Source: Deltaproteobacteria bacterium RIFOXYA12_FULL_61_11
Lineage (GTDB): Bacteria; Bdellovibrionota_F; JAHFAK01; YA12-FULL-61-11
Assembly (NCBI GenBank): GCA_001799195.1
Contig: MGSU01000167.1
Coordinates: 1 to 8,852, forward strand
DNA length: 8,852 nucleotides
Direction: 5' to 3'
Part shown: positions 1 to 7,101 of the stretch, piece by piece
Numbering within the stretch: position 1 is the stretch's first letter
Layout: each line of letters opens with the position of its first letter
The notes under the pieces: generated by a model
What the model saw: the letters and a program-made list of their open reading frames with translations, nothing else
The model's database searches: none
Told to the model about the DNA's origin: nothing
Program-made: the position numbers and the translations under genes

Positions 1-94
1 CCACCGTGGCGGGGGTCCCCCGTCGGCGCCACCCCTACGAGGTTACAGGAACTATTAGCAATCCCCCCAAGACTGAATGGGTACGGGCGCAGGA
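1..94. other. Non-coding stretch downstream of the MXAN_5187-like gene
   Basis: This 94-base segment follows the TAG stop of the last minus-strand gene and runs off the left window edge. It contains a GC-rich palindrome near its left end (listed separately) and a relatively AT-rich patch at about 48-62. On the minus strand that patch reads GCTAATAG, which could be a poor -10 element for a gene beyond the window, but I find no convincing -35 partner. A GTG codon on the minus strand at about 32-30 could begin a further reading frame, but too little of it is visible to call. I see no tRNA in this stretch. Confidence 0.4.
10..22 (-). terminator. GC-rich palindrome, possible transcription terminator (weak)
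   Basis: The bases form a perfect inverted repeat, CGGGGG-T-CCCCCG on the plus strand. Outer GTGGC (6-10) and GCCAC (28-32) can pair as an alternative stem. It lies about 75 nt downstream of the stop of the last minus-strand gene, where a transcript end would be plausible. It has no T-run on its 3' side in the minus direction, so it is not a classical intrinsic terminator. It could equally be a structured leader of the next gene or chance in GC-rich DNA. Confidence 0.2.
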
Positions 95-703
95 CTATGC
101 TTCCTTCACCACGGCCTTGATCAAGGGTTTTCCGTCCTTGATCTCGACCTTGAAGACGATGCGGCGTTCCCCGTGTTCCTGCCGGAGTTTTTGCAAGCGA
201 GCCTGGACCATGGTGTTGATCTTGTCGATGCCCACGCCCTCGACCGGTAGATTGCACTGTTGCCGGGCCGCGAGGTAGTTGCGATACAGGCGTTCGACGG
301 CCTGGGGGTAGGTCCCGGCGGGAGGCGTTCCGGGTGCCGCGGGTAACGGTGATGCGGTGGGGGAGGGGGAGGCAGGTTCCGCCGCAGGGGCCGACGGGGT
401 GGCGCGACCCCCCTGTTTGAGATTAGCTTTGAAAACATGGCGTTGATAGGTCCCGTCCTCGATCCGGCGTATGGTGGTCTGCCAGTACCGATCGTAGACG
501 TGGAATTTGTTCACCAAGGCTTGGAAACGAAACCGGAACGCGGTGTTGCGGTTTTGTATGGCCGGTGCACGGCGGATTTGGAAGAGCAGCCGTTCGCGGT
601 CTTTCAGCGGCGCCAAGCGTTCGACCCCCAAGAAGTATTGTTCCATCTTGGTCGCCAGAACCTTGAGGTCGCGTTCGAACTTGTCCAGCTCTTCTTGGGT
701 CAT
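95..703 (-). CDS. Uncharacterised protein with MXAN_5187-type C-terminal domain
   Basis: This 202-residue soluble protein has no signal peptide or membrane segment. Residues 1-96 are charged and helical, probably coiled-coil, with a conserved-looking block at about 48-92 (NTAFRFRFQAL, then YDRYWQ, then GTYQRHVFKA). Residues about 99-131 form a low-complexity Ala/Pro/Ser/Thr linker. Residues about 132-202 form a second block (LYRNYLAARQQC, then VEIKDGKPLIKAV). I recognise both blocks, by memory and not by search, as the pattern of deltaproteobacterial proteins named after the MXAN_5187 C-terminal domain, whose function is unknown to me. The ATG is preceded by AGGA 3 nt away, which abuts the metG TGA. 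The 7-nt gap suggests translation coupled to metG. No function is assigned. Gene reality is supported by length, tight spacing and family resemblance. Confidence 0.85.
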   Translation of the reverse strand: MTQEELDKFERDLKVLATKMEQYFLGVERLAPLKDRERLLFQIRRAPAIQNRNTAFRFRFQALVNKFHVYDRYWQTTIRRIEDGTYQRHVFKANLKQGGRATPSAPAAEPASPSPTASPLPAAPGTPPAGTYPQAVERLYRNYLAARQQCNLPVEGVGIDKINTMVQARLQKLRQEHGERRIVFKVEIKDGKPLIKAVVKEA

Positions 704-710
704 GGTTCCT

Positions 711-2852
711 TCATTTCACCATAGTACCGTTGGCGACTTCACCGTCAGGGGTGAGCAGACGGATGCGATCGCCTTCTCCCGCAGCCAGGAGCATGCCGTG
801 CGAAACGACGCCGCGCAGCTTGCGGGGTTCGAGGTTGGCCAGCAGGATCACCCTCTTGCCGAGGAGGTCCTCGGGCGCATAGGTGCCGGCCACCCCGGCC
901 ACGACGTGCCGTCGCTCGAGTCCGAGCTCGACCTCGAGGTGCAGGAGGCGGTCCGTCTTGGGTACTCGCTCCGCCGCGATCACGGTGGCCGCGCGGAGGT
1001 CCAGGCGGGCGAAGTCCTCGTAGCTGATCGGTTCCTTGAGAGGTGGGAACAAACTCTCAGAGGTTGGAGGACTTGCTTCCTGGGCCGGCAGGGGGGGCTG
1101 CACCACTGGGGTCGGTTCCATCGGGGACTCCGCGTTGGAAGAGGTTTGGGACGGGGTAGGCGCTGGGAGGGGAAGTGCGTCCCGGCGCAGGTGTAAGGCT
1201 TCGATTTCCATGGCAATCTGGTCATCCTCGATTTTGTGGAAGAGGATCTCGGTCGGTCCGAGGGTCCTGCCGGCGAGTTGGAGCTCGTGAACCCGGTGGT
1301 GCATGCCCTCCCAGGCTTCTCCGCCGAGGCCGAGGAAGCCGAGCAGTTTCGAGGCCGCCGAGGGGATGAGCGGCCAGGAAGCGCAGGCGAGGTAGAGGAG
1401 GATGGTCGCACTGACGTTCAGGGTGGTGGCGCAGGTCGGGGGATCGTTCTTGACCGTGTCCCACGGAGCCAGTTCGTCGACATAGCGGTTACCGACCCTC
1501 CCGAGTTCCATCACGGCGAAGGCCGCTCGACGCAACTCGAAGGCGGAGTAATGGCGACCGGTCTGTTCGAACAGTTCCCGAACCTGGGCAAGGACTTCGC
1601 GATCCCGCGGCCCGAGACTCGCGGCCTCCGGGATGCGGCCGTCGAAGTGGGTGACCACGAAACGCAGCACGCGATTGACCAGGTTACCGTAGATATTGGC
1701 CAATTCGCTGTTGTTCCGAAGCTGGAAGTCCTTCCAGGAGAATTCGGTGTCGCTGCTCTCCGGGGCATTCGCGGCTAAGCAGTAGCGTATCGAATCCGCG
1801 CTATAGCGTTCGAAGAAGGAGGTGAGGTCGATGTACCAACCGTCGCTCTTGCTGAATTGACGGCCTTCCAGGGTCAACCATTCGTTCGCGGGGACGTTGC
1901 AGGGCAGGGTGTAGGGGGTACTCTGGCCCATCAACATGGCCGGCCAGAAGGCACAGTGGAAAGGAATGTTGTCCTTGCCGATGAAATGATAGATGCGGCA
2001 GGCGGGATCTTGCCAGTAGTCTCTCCAACGTTCGGGCTTCCCTTGCTTCTCGGCCCATTCCATGGTCGAGGAAATATAACCGATCGGCGCGTCGAACCAG
2101 ACGTAGAGGACCTTGCCCTCGGCTTCGCCCGGGACCGGGACCCCCCAGTGCAGGTCCCGGGAGATCGGCCTGGCCTTGAGCCCGTTGTCGAGCATGGAGA
2201 GGACATAGCCCCGGACGTGTTCCTTCCAGTCGCTCTGGCCTTGCAACCAATCGCGCAGCTTGTCGCTGAAAGCATCGAGCCGGAAGTACCAGTGCTTGGT
2301 CGACCGCTTGGCGGGGGTTCCTCCGCAGAGCTTGCACGCGGGCGAGGTCAGCTCGACGCTCTCCAGCCATTTGCCGCACCCGGTGCATTCATCGCCGCGG
2401 GCGCCGGGATGGCCGCAGTGGGGACAGGATCCGGTCAGGTAGCGGTCGGCGAGGAAACGGTTGCAGGTGTCGCAGAAATACTGCTCTTCGGTCTGCTCGA
2501 AGAGGTGCCCGTTCGACTTGAGTTCCTCGAAGAAGCGCCGGGCCAGATCGTGATGGAGGGGCAGGGTGGTGCGGGAGAAATTGTCGAACTCGATGTGCAG
2601 TTTGTCAAAGAGGTCCTTGATGATGACGCGGTATTTCGCGACGTGCTCGGCAGGGGTCGTGCCTTGCTGCTCCGCTCCGATGGTGATGGCGACGCCGTGT
2701 TCGTCCGTGCCGCAGATGTAGACCACGTCGTCCCCGAGCATGCGGTGGTGGCGTACGAACACGTCGGCGGGGAGGTAGGCTCCCGCGATGTGTCCGAAAT
2801 GGATGGGGCCATTGGCATAGGGGAGGGCACTGGTGACGAGGATCTTGGTCAT
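711..2852 (-). CDS. metG: Methionyl-tRNA synthetase with fused C-terminal tRNA-binding domain
   Basis: The enzyme charges tRNA(Met) with methionine in the cytoplasm, using ATP. Of 713 residues, the class I Rossmann core carries the HIGH-type motif HFGH at 18-21 and the KMSKS-type motif QFSKS at 332-336. The connective peptide has four CxxC pairs (C127/C130, C143/C146, C156/C159, C173/C176), the two-knuckle zinc form also found in E. coli MetG. An anticodon-binding helical domain spans about 375-550. A Pro/Ser-rich linker (about 556-606) leads to a Trbp111/EMAPII-like OB fold (about 607-713), which promotes dimerisation and tRNA binding in relatives. It is somewhat longer than E. coli MetG (677), mainly because of the linker. 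The start was placed at MTKILVTSALPYANG because this is the usual family N-terminus and GGAG lies 6 nt upstream. An in-frame ATG at 3002 would add 50 residues overlapping glgP and is rejected. Confidence 0.97.
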   Translation of the reverse strand: MTKILVTSALPYANGPIHFGHIAGAYLPADVFVRHHRMLGDDVVYICGTDEHGVAITIGAEQQGTTPAEHVAKYRVIIKDLFDKLHIEFDNFSRTTLPLHHDLARRFFEELKSNGHLFEQTEEQYFCDTCNRFLADRYLTGSCPHCGHPGARGDECTGCGKWLESVELTSPACKLCGGTPAKRSTKHWYFRLDAFSDKLRDWLQGQSDWKEHVRGYVLSMLDNGLKARPISRDLHWGVPVPGEAEGKVLYVWFDAPIGYISSTMEWAEKQGKPERWRDYWQDPACRIYHFIGKDNIPFHCAFWPAMLMGQSTPYTLPCNVPANEWLTLEGRQFSKSDGWYIDLTSFFERYSADSIRYCLAANAPESSDTEFSWKDFQLRNNSELANIYGNLVNRVLRFVVTHFDGRIPEAASLGPRDREVLAQVRELFEQTGRHYSAFELRRAAFAVMELGRVGNRYVDELAPWDTVKNDPPTCATTLNVSATILLYLACASWPLIPSAASKLLGFLGLGGEAWEGMHHRVHELQLAGRTLGPTEILFHKIEDDQIAMEIEALHLRRDALPLPAPTPSQTSSNAESPMEPTPVVQPPLPAQEASPPTSESLFPPLKEPISYEDFARLDLRAATVIAAERVPKTDRLLHLEVELGLERRHVVAGVAGTYAPEDLLGKRVILLANLEPRKLRGVVSHGMLLAAGEGDRIRLLTPDGEVANGTMVK

Positions 2853-2858
2853 GGGCTG

Positions 2859-2862
2859 CTCC
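2859..2862 (-). promoter_or_regulatory. Shine-Dalgarno GGAG deciding the metG start
   Basis: GGAG on the minus strand sits 6 nt before the ATG at 2852. It supports that start over the in-frame upstream ATG at 3002, whose extension has no family resemblance and overlaps the end of the phosphorylase gene. Confidence 0.7.
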
Positions 2863-2885
2863 GGCGTCGGGACCTGGACCACCAC

Positions 2886-2899
2886 ATAGCAGATAGCAG
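2886..2899 (-). repeat. Tandem 7-bp direct repeat upstream of metG
   Basis: CTGCTAT occurs twice in immediate succession on the minus strand, 34-47 nt upstream of the metG ATG. Each copy contains TGCTAT, which resembles an extended -10 element (TG, one base, then TAT), but no good -35 hexamer lies at the right distance; the best candidate is TTCCCG. It may be part of a metG promoter or chance. The repeat itself is directly visible. Confidence 0.45.
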
Positions 2900-2919
2900 G
2901 GTGCATGGCTACCGGGAAA

Positions 2920-2939
2920 GGACCCCCGAGGGCAGGTCC
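2920..2939 (-). terminator. Weak hairpin between glgP and metG
   Basis: On the minus strand GGACC and GGTCC flank a segment with further CC/GG pairing, giving a short imperfect hairpin about 30 nt after the phosphorylase stop. Only three T residues (CTTTCC) follow it. It may attenuate or end the upstream transcript before metG, but it is a poor match to an intrinsic terminator. It lies in the only intergenic gap of more than 100 nt between genes in the window (2853-2970), which is where a transcript boundary would be expected. Confidence 0.2.
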
Positions 2940-2970
2940 ATCGATAGTCCGGTGGGGCGGTGAGGATCCC

Positions 2971-5145
2971 TCAGCCGCGTGCCGGGGAAAGTCGGGTTCC
3001 ACGACGTCGCCCCTTGGTGGGGGGCACGTAGTGGGGGGCGGTCGGGCAGGGGCGATAGAGCAGATCTCGGTATTCCGCGACCATGCGCGAGGTCGAGAAG
3101 CGCGGGGGAAGCTCGGCCAGGTTGCGGCGCATCAGCTCGATCCAGGCCATGGGCAAACCATCGCGGTCCCGTTCGAAGAAGGCCGGAAGGATCTGTTGTT
3201 CGAGCAAGCCGAACAGGGTGGCGTTGTCCAGCCGGTCGAGGCGCTTGCCCTCCTTGGTGCCTTCGTTGGAAAAACCCCACCCGAGACCGTTGGCATAGGC
3301 CTCGTCCCACCAGCCGTCGAGGACCGAGAGGTTGGGCACAGCGTTGCACGCGGCCTTCATGCCGCTGGTGCCGCTCGCTTCGAGGGGTCGAATAGGGGTG
3401 TTTACCCAGACGTCCACGCCCCCGATCAGGATTTTCGCGATGGCCATATCGTAGTTCTGCAGGAAGAGTATGCGGCCGAGGAATTCCTTCTCTCGCGCCA
3501 CGGTGAGCAATTGCTGGAGGACGGCCTTGCCTCCCTCGTCCGCAGGATGGGCCTTGCCGGCGAAGAGGAGCACGACCTTGCGGTTGGGATTGCAGAGCAA
3601 CTTGCGCAGCCTCTTGCGGTCGAGCAGGAGGAGACAGTGGCGTTTGTAGGTGGCGAAGCGTCTGGCGAAGCCGAGGGTGAGGGCCGTCGGATCGAGACGT
3701 TCCCGCACGGTCGTGGCCGTAGCTTTGTCGTTCCCCGGCACGAGAGCTCCCTGGTCCTGCAACTCCCCGAGCAGCTCGAAGAGGCGTTGTTTCTGAGCGA
3801 GATGGGTATTCCAGAGGGTCGAGGCCTCGAGGTTCCCGGCCTTGTTCCAGGTTGTGGGTTCAGCTTCTGCCCCTTGCTCGAGGGAGAGTCCCAGACGGTT
3901 TCGGAGTAAGCCCTTGAAGTCGTCACCGAGCCAGGTCGGTACGTGGACCCCGTTGGTGATGTGTCCGATGGGGACGAGCTCGGGATCCTCGACCCCGTAG
4001 ACTCCCTGCCACATCGTTCGGGCGACCTTACCGTGCAAGCGGGAGACCCCGTTGCTGGCCCGGCAGAGATGCAAGGCCAAGACAGTCATGGAAAATTCGT
4101 TCGGGGAGCCGCTAGGATCGCGGCCGAGGTCGGCGAAGGCTTCCCAATCCAGCCCGAGTTCTGTGGCCATCCCCTTGAAATAGTGGCGCAAGAGGGTCAG
4201 GACGAAGGTCTCGTTTCCTGCAGCGATGGGCGTATGGGTAGTGAAGACCGAAGTCGAGAGGACTTCCGTCTTTGCCTCCGACAGGGTCAGGCCCCTGCGG
4301 ATAGCTCGTTGCAACCGTTCGAGCAAGAGGAAGGCCGAGTGGCCTTCGTTGAGATGCCAGACCGACGGCCGGAGGCTGAGGTGGTCTTCGAGCAGGCTCA
4401 CCCCGCCCATGCCCAACAGGACCTCCTGGAGCAGTCTGGTCCGCCGGTCCCCGCCGTACAGGCGATCGCAGAGGCGTCTGAGCCGGGGCGGGTTGCCCTC
4501 GAGATCGGGGTCGAGGAGATAGAGTTCCACCCCTCCGACCGAGACCTTCCAGACCGCAGCGAGTATGGTCAGACCGCTGCCGGGCAAGGTGATCCGCACG
4601 GTCATGCCCGGCAGGCGCGTGAGGGGTGCGAGGTTGAGGTTCAGGGTAGGATAGATTTCCCCCTGGCAACCCTGGCGATCGATGCGCTGGACGAAGTAGC
4701 CCTTGTGATAGAGGAGACCTACTCCGACCAGGGGAAGACCGAGGTCTGAAGCTGACTTGAGGTGATCGCCGGCCAGCACGCCGAGCCCGCCCGAATAGAT
4801 GGGCAGGGAATCGTCGAGGGCGTATTCCATGCAACAATAGGCGACCGGGGTGGTTGGACCGATGCCGCCTTCTTCCCGTGCGATCGTGCGCGACTGGTCG
4901 CGCTGAGCTGCGAAGCGTTGGTAGACGTCCTCGAGCTGTTGTCTGAACTCGGGGCTTGCCAGCGCCGCGGTCAAGGCGGAGGGGGGCAGTTCCGCCAGGA
5001 GGCGGAGTGGCTTCCTGCCGCATGCGGCAAAACGCTCCTCGCCGGCCAACGCGCAGAAGAGGGTGGCGACTTCTTCATGCCAGGTCCACCAGAGGTTGCC
5101 GGCGAGTTCTTTCAATCGTTGGTGTGCTTCTTCGATCACGTTCAT
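2971..5145 (-). CDS. glgP: Alpha-glucan (glycogen/maltodextrin) phosphorylase, GT35 family
   Basis: This PLP enzyme releases glucose-1-phosphate from the non-reducing ends of alpha-1,4-glucans. From the chosen start it has 724 residues. An N-terminal DUF3417-type helical region (about 1-95, with NLWWTWH at 17-23) precedes the phosphorylase core. Visible family motifs include GGLGVLAGDH (119-128), NEGH (266-269), HITNGVH (395-401), FARRFATYKR (493-502), AGKAHPAD (529-536) and the PLP-lysine segment EASGTSGMKAA, with the lysine at about 597. This matches the Thermotoga AgpA-like group, not E. coli GlgP/MalP (about 800 residues). The residue after N601 is Ala where the family usually has Gly. 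The C-terminus ends in a short basic tail. The start at 5145 fits the family N-terminus and has GGAG 3 nt upstream. In-frame ATGs at 5157 and 5211 are possible, but they lack a ribosome site, and the latter overlaps the upstream gene by 16 nt. Confidence 0.95.
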   Translation of the reverse strand: MNVIEEAHQRLKELAGNLWWTWHEEVATLFCALAGEERFAACGRKPLRLLAELPPSALTAALASPEFRQQLEDVYQRFAAQRDQSRTIAREEGGIGPTTPVAYCCMEYALDDSLPIYSGGLGVLAGDHLKSASDLGLPLVGVGLLYHKGYFVQRIDRQGCQGEIYPTLNLNLAPLTRLPGMTVRITLPGSGLTILAAVWKVSVGGVELYLLDPDLEGNPPRLRRLCDRLYGGDRRTRLLQEVLLGMGGVSLLEDHLSLRPSVWHLNEGHSAFLLLERLQRAIRRGLTLSEAKTEVLSTSVFTTHTPIAAGNETFVLTLLRHYFKGMATELGLDWEAFADLGRDPSGSPNEFSMTVLALHLCRASNGVSRLHGKVARTMWQGVYGVEDPELVPIGHITNGVHVPTWLGDDFKGLLRNRLGLSLEQGAEAEPTTWNKAGNLEASTLWNTHLAQKQRLFELLGELQDQGALVPGNDKATATTVRERLDPTALTLGFARRFATYKRHCLLLLDRKRLRKLLCNPNRKVVLLFAGKAHPADEGGKAVLQQLLTVAREKEFLGRILFLQNYDMAIAKILIGGVDVWVNTPIRPLEASGTSGMKAACNAVPNLSVLDGWWDEAYANGLGWGFSNEGTKEGKRLDRLDNATLFGLLEQQILPAFFERDRDGLPMAWIELMRRNLAELPPRFSTSRMVAEYRDLLYRPCPTAPHYVPPTKGRRRGTRLSPARG

Positions 5146-5148
5146 CGT

Positions 5149-5152
5149 CTCC
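5149..5152 (-). promoter_or_regulatory. Shine-Dalgarno GGAG favouring the 5145 start of glgP
   Basis: GGAG lies only 3 nt before the ATG at 5145, which is short. The gene at 703 has the same short spacing (AGGA plus 3 nt) and the MBL gene is similar, so short spacing may be normal here. The alternative ATGs at 5157 and 5211 have no purine-rich site in range. Confidence 0.45.
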
Positions 5153-5195
5153 GCCATAGTGGTGCAGGTTGGGCGGTCGGGTACGGAAGCCTTGC

Positions 5196-6038
5196 TCACC
5201 CTAATCGCCATTCTTGGTCTGCGGCCGCGCCGAAGCAGCGCAGTTCCGAGCCCCGCTTCTTGACGAGCAGTTGGCAGTTGCGGACTATTTCGTCGAGCTG
5301 GCCATCGCTGCGTTCCTGGTTGTGGTGGAACAAACCGAAGGAACGGACCCCGGCTCTCAGGGCCAACTCCAGGGCATCGGTATAAACCGAGTGTCCCCAG
5401 GTCTTGCGTTTTTCGTAATCCTGCGGGGTGTATTCGGCATCATGGAGGAGCAGGTCGGCTCCTGCGGAGAACCGGACGTACTCCTCGAAACTACAACCTC
5501 CGTCATGGAGGTAGCTCAGTTCGTTGTCGGTGAGGAAAACGAAGCTGTGCTCTCCTTCGCTGATGCGGTAGCCGACTCCATGGTTGGGATGGCTGAGGGG
5601 GATGGTCTGCACGGTCAGGCCGGCCAGTTCGAGGGTGCTCTGGCAGATCGCGTGATGGGTCACCGTGGCCTGGAGTTGATCGTAGCTGACCGGGAAATAG
5701 GGAGCCTCCATGACCGGGGCGATCATGGCCTGGACCGATGCGTGGCCGAAGGGACAGGCGTGGATGTCGATGAGGGTGCGGGAGAAGTAGATCGGCTTGA
5801 AGAAGGGGAAGGCCAGGAGATGGTCCCAGTGAGCGTGGGTGAAGAGCAGGGTAATCGTGTAAATACCTTCGCTCACCAAACGGTTGCCCAGACGACGCAA
5901 GCCTGAGCCGGCGTCGATAACCAGGACTTCGCCGCTCGAAGAACGGACCTCGATGCAGGTTGTATCGCCGCCGTAGCGGAGGTACTGCCGACCCGAGACC
6001 GGTATCGAGCCCCGGGACCCCCAACACCTGACGATCAT
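5196..6038 (-). CDS. MBL-fold metallohydrolase (TaR3-like subgroup)
   Basis: This 280-residue cytoplasmic protein of the metallo-beta-lactamase fold has no signal peptide. The metal-binding motif THAHWDH occupies residues 67-73 (H68, H70, D72, H73). Other likely metal or active-site residues are H150/H153 in SHPNHGVGYR, D171 in FLTDNEL, H199-D200 in LLHDAEY, and H216 and H238/H239 near the end. The N-terminus (CWGSRGSIPV, then YGGDTTC, then IDAGSGLRRLG) is typical of the subgroup that often accompanies signalling domains. It probably hydrolyses a phosphodiester or ester bond, but the substrate is unknown. The start ATG has a GGGGGAA stretch just upstream. The gene begins 40 nt after cydB and ends about 50 nt before glgP, so co-transcription with both is likely. 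The family call is firm, the function is not. Confidence 0.92.
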   Translation of the reverse strand: MIVRCWGSRGSIPVSGRQYLRYGGDTTCIEVRSSSGEVLVIDAGSGLRRLGNRLVSEGIYTITLLFTHAHWDHLLAFPFFKPIYFSRTLIDIHACPFGHASVQAMIAPVMEAPYFPVSYDQLQATVTHHAICQSTLELAGLTVQTIPLSHPNHGVGYRISEGEHSFVFLTDNELSYLHDGGCSFEEYVRFSAGADLLLHDAEYTPQDYEKRKTWGHSVYTDALELALRAGVRSFGLFHHNQERSDGQLDEIVRNCQLLVKKRGSELRCFGAAADQEWRLG

Positions 6039-6078
6039 GGTTCCCCCGCTGTGCTCGTTCCGTGGCCCTACCTAGCGA

Positions 6079-7101
6079 TCAATAGCTCGTCGAGTCAAGT
6101 CGAACCTTGCCCCGGAAGATTCTATAAATACACCCGGTGTAGGCCAGTACCAGGGGCATGCCCACGGCCGCGACCAGGAGCATGATGCCCAGGGTCTTGG
6201 ACGAGGAAGCGGCGTTGTAAGCCGTGAGCGAGAATTCCGGCGACGGGTCAGAGGGCAGCATGCTCGGGAACAGGGCGTAACCGACCAGGCCGAGCAGACA
6301 GAGTATCAGGGCCGAGGTGCTGAGGAACGCACGGAGATCCTCACCGCGGCCCATGGCTCGGGGAATAGAGGCCACGAGCAGGACGGAAGAGACGGTCAGG
6401 AGGAGGAAGATTGGATCGTCCAGGAGCTCGATCGTGAGGTGAGGCAGGGTCAGGAAGGTCGTCACGGTGGTGAGGACATGCACCAGGATGAATCCGGCAA
6501 GGATGCGTCCGCAACGCACTCGGATCGCGGCCTGCAGCGGGCCCTCGGTCTTGAGCACGAGGTAGCATCCACCGTGCAGGGCCAAGAGCGCCAGCACCTG
6601 ACAGCCTACCAACAGGGCGTACGGATTGAGTAAACCGAGGAAAGTGCCGATGAATTCGTGCTTCGCGTCCAGGGGAAGGCCCCGCAGGACATTACCCAGA
6701 GCCACGCCGAGGAGCAGTGCGGCCAGGGCGCTGGCGAGACTGAAGGCGATATCCCAGACGGTACGCCAAGCTGGAGCTGCCTTCTTCGAGCGGAACTCGA
6801 TGGCCACCGCCCGGGTGATCAGGGCGAAGAGCAGGAGCATGAAGGCCAGGTAGAAACCGGAGAAGGCCGTGGCATAGACCTCGGGAAAGGCCGCGAAGAG
6901 CGCACCGCCTCCGGTGACCAGCCAGACCTCGTTCCCGTCCCAGACCGGGCCGATGGCGTTGAGTTGCAGACGGCGCTCTTCGTCCTTCTTCGAGAAGAGG
7001 TGCAGGCCGCCGACGCCCAGGTCGAAACCGTCGAGCACCGCGTAACCGGCGAAGAGCAGGCCGACCAGGACGTACCAGACGAGGTTCAGGTCCACGCTCA
7101 T
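6079..7101 (-). CDS. cydB: Cytochrome bd-type quinol oxidase subunit II
   Basis: This integral membrane subunit (340 residues) pairs with CydA to form the bd oxidase, which oxidises quinol and reduces O2 to water. Family signatures are the N-terminal helix ending in LDGFDLGVG (about 23-31), GPVWDGNEVWL (51-61) and RAVAIEFR (97-104). Several long hydrophobic helices follow, roughly eight or nine in all. It is shorter than E. coli CydB (379) and near the length of Gram-positive and CIO-type subunits. The ATG overlaps the cydA stop in ATGA, with GAGG 7 nt upstream inside cydA, so translation is probably coupled. No small CydX-type frame fits in the 40 nt before the next gene, and no cydDC assembly genes are visible here. 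Confidence 0.97.
   Translation of the reverse strand: MSVDLNLVWYVLVGLLFAGYAVLDGFDLGVGGLHLFSKKDEERRLQLNAIGPVWDGNEVWLVTGGGALFAAFPEVYATAFSGFYLAFMLLLFALITRAVAIEFRSKKAAPAWRTVWDIAFSLASALAALLLGVALGNVLRGLPLDAKHEFIGTFLGLLNPYALLVGCQVLALLALHGGCYLVLKTEGPLQAAIRVRCGRILAGFILVHVLTTVTTFLTLPHLTIELLDDPIFLLLTVSSVLLVASIPRAMGRGEDLRAFLSTSALILCLLGLVGYALFPSMLPSDPSPEFSLTAYNAASSSKTLGIMLLVAAVGMPLVLAYTGCIYRIFRGKVRLDSTSY

Noticed and set aside
1857-2963. Long plus-strand open frame opposite metG (368 codons), with similar ones opposite glgP, cydA and the MBL gene
   Set aside because: These mirror the codon structure of well-recognised minus-strand genes in GC-rich DNA. Their translations are Gly/Glu/Val/Arg-rich with no recognisable domain.
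2853-3002. N-terminal extension of MetRS from the in-frame ATG at 3002
   Set aside because: The extra 50 residues have no family resemblance and overlap the glgP 3' end by 32 nt. The start at 2852 has GGAG and matches the standard MetRS N-terminus.
5146-5211. Longer glgP starts at 5157 and 5211
   Set aside because: Neither has a ribosome binding site. The 5211 start overlaps the MBL gene by 16 nt, and the extra residues are not part of the recognised N-terminal domain. They are kept as alternatives but not chosen.
6039-6078. Possible cydX-like small gene after cydB
   Set aside because: Only 40 nt separate cydB from the next gene and no small hydrophobic frame fits.
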